64,000 nt of DNA from Haemonchus contortus (Eukaryota; Nematoda; Chromadorea; Rhabditida; Trichostrongylidae): NCBI GenBank assembly GCA_000469685.2, contig LS997566.1:16467045-16531044 (forward strand), given 5' to 3'. Positions within the stretch are counted from its first letter, which is position 1; each line of letters starts with the position of its first letter. Below, piece after piece: positions 60,685 to 64,000 of this stretch. The position numbers were made by a program, and so were the translations under genes. Under the pieces are notes generated by a model, which did not search any database, had not been told where the DNA came from, and saw nothing but the letters and a program-made list of their open reading frames with translations.

Positions 60685-60808
60685 TAGGGAACGTCGCGGT
60701 TAGAAATCAATAGGAACGTTTTTTTGCGTAATTTGATTGATTTGGAAACAGGCAGTCTTTCGCTTTTAGGTATCACTCCCTGCCATTTTCTCTTCTTGCG
60801 ATGCAGAA
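60685..60808 (+). repeat. dispersed direct repeat, copy 2
   Basis: Second copy of the repeat at 59006-59146, with several point differences and a 4-base deletion near the end. The small frames 60724-60990 (+) and 60766-60948 (-) overlap it. Confidence 0.8.
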
Positions 60809-61134
60809 AATGCCTTTGTCATGGAAACATCCCGATAAATTCTGTCATCCTGAAAAAGTTGATTACTGCATTTCTCACACCCATTCAGAAACGCTGCGAT
60901 TCGTTCCATCCGAAATTGAAAGACAAGGACCGTATAGAGATTGAGCATCTATGGTGTTGTACTGGAATGTGCCGTAGGCAAGGCTTCTAACCAGGATTAT
61001 GACTAATTTCGATGTATTTTGCCACTACAATGACTATTTTGTTTAAGGGGAGAGTTAGCAGCCAGGTTGGCGTAGCACATCGATGATCTAAAGCAGCGCT
61101 TCAGTTCAAATTACCCCTACCTACATCTGCTAAG

Positions 61135-61604
61135 CTACTGATCCTCAGGAAAGACATTCCTACAGGTGAATTCTCCTCGTTGATATTCCCTGACCTGACG
61201 CTGCCCACGTTTCTGCATGCTCTGCTTCAAGCGATGTCCCCGAGACCCCCAAGAGCTCATAGGTTCTCAGAGGACTGCTGGAAATTCAGCTTCTTGGAAA
61301 TTTTCTGGAGGCTAACGCTGATGAGCAGATCGATTTTCCATACAAATGTCACATTACTCATACCTTCATACCTCATGCCATACATCACACATTTAACCTT
61401 CCCTTCCACAGCAGTAGCACCGATCCCCATCATTTTAGGAGAACCTAATGTGTCTGCCTTTTGCTGACCCTGTCTAGTTCCTCCGAAGCGAATTTGACTC
61501 CCTTACTCGAATGAATTCTGCCACAACTTGTATTATGAGAATATCATATAATATGCCAGTGACTTACGATGTAGTCAAGTTGCCCTGTTCCTCCAATTCT
61601 CCTA
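61135..61604 (-). CDS. three-exon model, unknown protein
   Basis: Exons 61568-61604, 61364-61463 and 61135-61265 (ending TAG). Donors are GTAAGT and GTATGAG, both good. Acceptors (AGGGTCAG, CTCTGAG) are weak. Phases agree throughout. Peptide: RRIGGTGQLDYIQKADTLGS, PKMMGIGATAVEGKVKC, VMYGMRYE, then a basic part (RGHRLKQSMQKRGQRQ) and CRNVFPEDQ at the end. Introns are 104 and 98 bp. The 5' part of the gene would lie beyond 61604. The plus strand is also open over 61180-61467, so strand choice rests on the splice sites. The family is not recognised. Confidence 0.35.
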
Positions 61605-61809
61605 CTTTGCAAAAAGGATGTCGATACCCCAAGTCAAAGAAGATGCACTAGCTTTGCCCATTTTACCCACGAAGATCTAAAAGACCCTTGGGACATTGAT
61701 GAAATTGGCGATTGCTGGATTGCCCTGAAGAAAACATCGAAGTTCTCAAGAAAGTCTAGGTTATTGCAGTGTCAGCTTTGACACACAGTCATGAAAGGGA
61801 GTATTATAC

Positions 61810-62110
61810 TTTAGATTAAAAAGATAACCAGTTTGACATAAGGCGATCTCCAAGACGCACTAGGGGATCGACGACCATTCAATACTTTAACTCAACCACA
61901 TCAAAAAAGACCATTGCCTCTGGTTTTTAGGTCTCCTTGGCCACGCAGATGACCTTGCACTTTGTCACAAATGCCAAAAACCTCAAGGTATCGAGAAAGA
62001 GCTACCGTGATCTGGGGAGGTTCGACTAGCCACCAAATCTACGTTCATTTAGGAGAACAGAAACGTCAACACATGCTGCTCTAAGGCACGCATGGCAGCA
62101 GTTGTTTCCA
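61810..62110 (+). pseudogene. RTE-type LINE reverse-transcriptase remnant (copy D)
   Basis: A piece resembling RQGDTISPK (AAGGCGATCTCCAAGAC, near 61840) is followed at the right distance by FLGLLGHADDLALCHKC near 61930, where ADD is the catalytic pair, then GIEKEL and VRLATKSTFI near 62020. The order matches the palm region of RTE elements. Stops are present. Short and diverged, so family placement is tentative. Confidence 0.5.
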
Positions 62111-62370
62111 TAAAGAACTGGAGGAGGATCATGAATCACAATTTATCACGATTTTCTACATTGTTAGCTAGTAAATCAATTAAGAATGCTTACTAATGAG
62201 TACGGTAAAAAGGAGTAGTATGGTTGATGTTCATGAGCACGGGTGTGGTACGATTTACGCGTCATTATAAAGAGGTCATCGGACGAGACGCGCTATAACA
62301 TCATGCCTACCATCATAATGGGATAAAGAATAACTTACAAAACATGAGTTCATAAAAGTTCTTGGCGTTA

Positions 62371-62645
62371 ATCAATCCCATCTGAGGGATGCGCCCCCGC
62401 ACTCGACTTCCATTCAGAATCCTAGTGACGTAATGAGTGCGTATGCGGCCTCTACAATGACTTGCGGTGGCCAGCCGATGTACAAGTCAGTGCTTTTATC
62501 CTCCCGAACGAGTCCGGTACCAATTCACCGACCCCGGAGGGATGGAAGGCTCGGTTGGCCTAGGCGGGCATCGATCCGGGATTCGACCCCCTTACCGTAC
62601 GTGTGAGATAGTGTGCCACTTGCTACTACACCACCTCCGCCCTTA
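62371..62645 (-). repeat. tRNA-derived SINE, copy 12, best preserved
   Basis: Full-length minus-strand copy of about 275 bp. The head TAAGGGCGGAGGTGGTGTAG lies at 62645, with AGCAAGTGGCACAC as the A-box side and GGGGGTCGAATCCCGGATCG around the B box (62573-62586). Then come CCGCCTAGGCCAACCGAGCC, CCCTCCGGGGTCGGTGAATT, GTACATCGGCTGGCCACCGC and the 3' end GCGCATCCCTCAGATGGGAT. It is the best reference for reconstructing the family consensus. Confidence 0.95.
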
Positions 62646-64000
62646 GACTTACAAAACATAAATGAAAAAATGAACAGTTATGCACGTTTACAGAAGATTC
62701 AAAAAATTTAAAGCTATTCTTATTTTGAACGTTTGATAAGTAAATTCTTGACCTATGAAGTGAAAGAGTTTCGCTCTAATTCATGGCGAAGCCGTAGAAT
62801 ACTGCGAATCTTGTTTTCTCCATCTCAACAGAAGGATACTGAAGAGATGCTGTATGCGCGAAGGGCTTTAATGGGGTCACGCGTGAATCGCCCCCTCCCC
62901 ATTAGCACACGTATACATAGTCGGTAGGGTCATGGCTAATACGAAGCCTAGTCAGGCCTAAGTTCATAGAATGAAAGGGGTTCGCGTTAGGCTAGGCTCG
63001 GTCACCGTAGGAAAGCGCATATTCAAATCATTCTGAGGTACCGAACGCGAGTCAAATGCATGTCGTCACCGAAAAGAGTTGTATAAACCGCAGTCGTTCC
63101 TGCTTGCTTATTATTTGGTACTGCAACACTGCTTGAATGGCTAGATAATAATTACATACTGCTGAAAGTAAATGTGAAATGTGAAGAAAGAAAAGTAAAA
63201 AATGTTTTCAAAAAAAAAAACGAGGCAACAGTGACGAACAGGAAGAGACCAAGAAACATCTAAGTCATTGAAGCTTGTGCTAAAGTATGAAGAGCGGATG
63301 ACGCAATCACAAGATGTACCCTTCTTCACTTACTCGTCACTTACTCGCTACAACATTTGGACGAGTAGGAGGAGTAAAGAAAGGGGTGGAGCCGGAGGGT
63401 GTGTCTACAGTTGGCGAAAGCTCGCTTCTCCTCTCTGAAGACAAATGTCCCTGATGTTCTAGTGCTAACCTTTAAGAACGATTGATGAGCAATCCTGATT
63501 TACGTTACATACTCACTAGTTACGTCTAAAAACATCTGTGACGAAAAATCTCTAGGGTAAACTGATAAGAGGCTACCAAGTAAACAACCGGAATCTTTTT
63601 CGGAAATATGTTGTCCGCCGACGGACTGAACCTAATGCCCAAAAAAATTCCTAATCAGATTTATTTTTGTCGAAGGAAATATAAAAGGCGGATTCTCCAC
63701 CATTGACTAGAAGTCTAGCACTTTCCAGTACCGCCTACGCTCTCCGAAGAGTTCTTGTTTAGGAAAGTACAGACATCAAGGAAGGGATTGGGCCTTCGTT
63801 TCACAAAGAGTAATACCCTTCACTATTGGTCCCTATACAAAGTGGCACCTCCCGTCAAGTTAAGTGGTTACACCAAAAAAGGTTACTTACTTACGTACTC
63901 AACTGATGACCCAAACTTTTCTCTTGGAATTCATGTTTGCTTACAAAAGGGGCACAAACATAAGGTGTATCCGAATAAATAAATAAATAAATGACCAGGA
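62646..64000. other. non-coding stretch
   Basis: No supported gene. It ends with a short AAAT/AATA repeat at 63974-63992. The frame 63755-63982 (+) has no motif. Confidence 0.4.

Noticed and set aside
1..64000. Bacterial-type systems, CRISPR arrays, operons or prophage
   Set aside because: Introns, SINEs, RTE LINEs and mariner elements show eukaryotic nuclear DNA. No regularly spaced direct repeats or ribosome-binding-site-led gene runs are present.

Overview
The window reads as nuclear DNA of a nematode, most likely a strongylid such as a hookworm. This is inferred from short introns (46-63 bp) ending in TTTCAG-like acceptors, from several decayed RTE-type LINEs, from mariner/Tc1 DNA transposons, and from a tRNA-derived SINE present in at least 12 copies. 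There is no bacterial gene organisation. I see no rRNA gene, canonical tRNA gene or CRISPR array. Most long open frames are chance or transposon-derived, so gene calls here are exon models of low to moderate confidence.

Layout. 1-13 kb: intergenic or intronic DNA with SINEs (706, 3902, 10688), a decayed Tc1/mariner-type transposase (6.46-7.02 kb), a 490-bp inverted-repeat element (8.48-8.97 kb) and an exon candidate on the minus strand (11.0 kb). 13-16 kb: plus-strand exon candidates (13.15-13.85 kb) and a 211-codon minus-strand frame (14.25-14.88 kb). 18.4-19.8 kb: a mariner with perfect ends, internally deleted and carrying a nested 526-bp Tc1-like MITE. 20.2-20.5 kb: a GC-rich minus-strand first-exon candidate with an eh1-like motif. 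22.0-23.5 kb: a second copy of the inverted-repeat element next to an RTE reverse-transcriptase remnant. 24.9-25.2 kb: the last two exons of a minus-strand gene. 27.7-30.2 kb and 31.1-33.5 kb: two blocks of broken RTE LINEs.

37.9-47.1 kb is the most gene-like part. It holds minus-strand exon models at 37.93-38.17, 42.92-43.58, 44.89-45.43 and 46.60-47.08 kb, together with a tandem 280-bp repeat and a CA-rich microsatellite. 49.8-51.1 kb: a mariner with 28-bp perfect terminal repeats and a frameshifted D34D transposase. 52.2-52.8 kb: the C-terminal part of a third LINE family. 56-64 kb: a short membrane-protein exon candidate, a repeat with a hammerhead-like core, a perfect 127-bp palindrome, a three-exon minus-strand model (61.1-61.6 kb), a further RT remnant and the best-preserved SINE copy (62.4-62.6 kb).

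No pathway links these genes. The main content is layered mobile-element history. SINEs presumably depended on LINE machinery for copying, the inverted-repeat elements on transposases made elsewhere, and the few host exons sit between them mostly on the minus strand.
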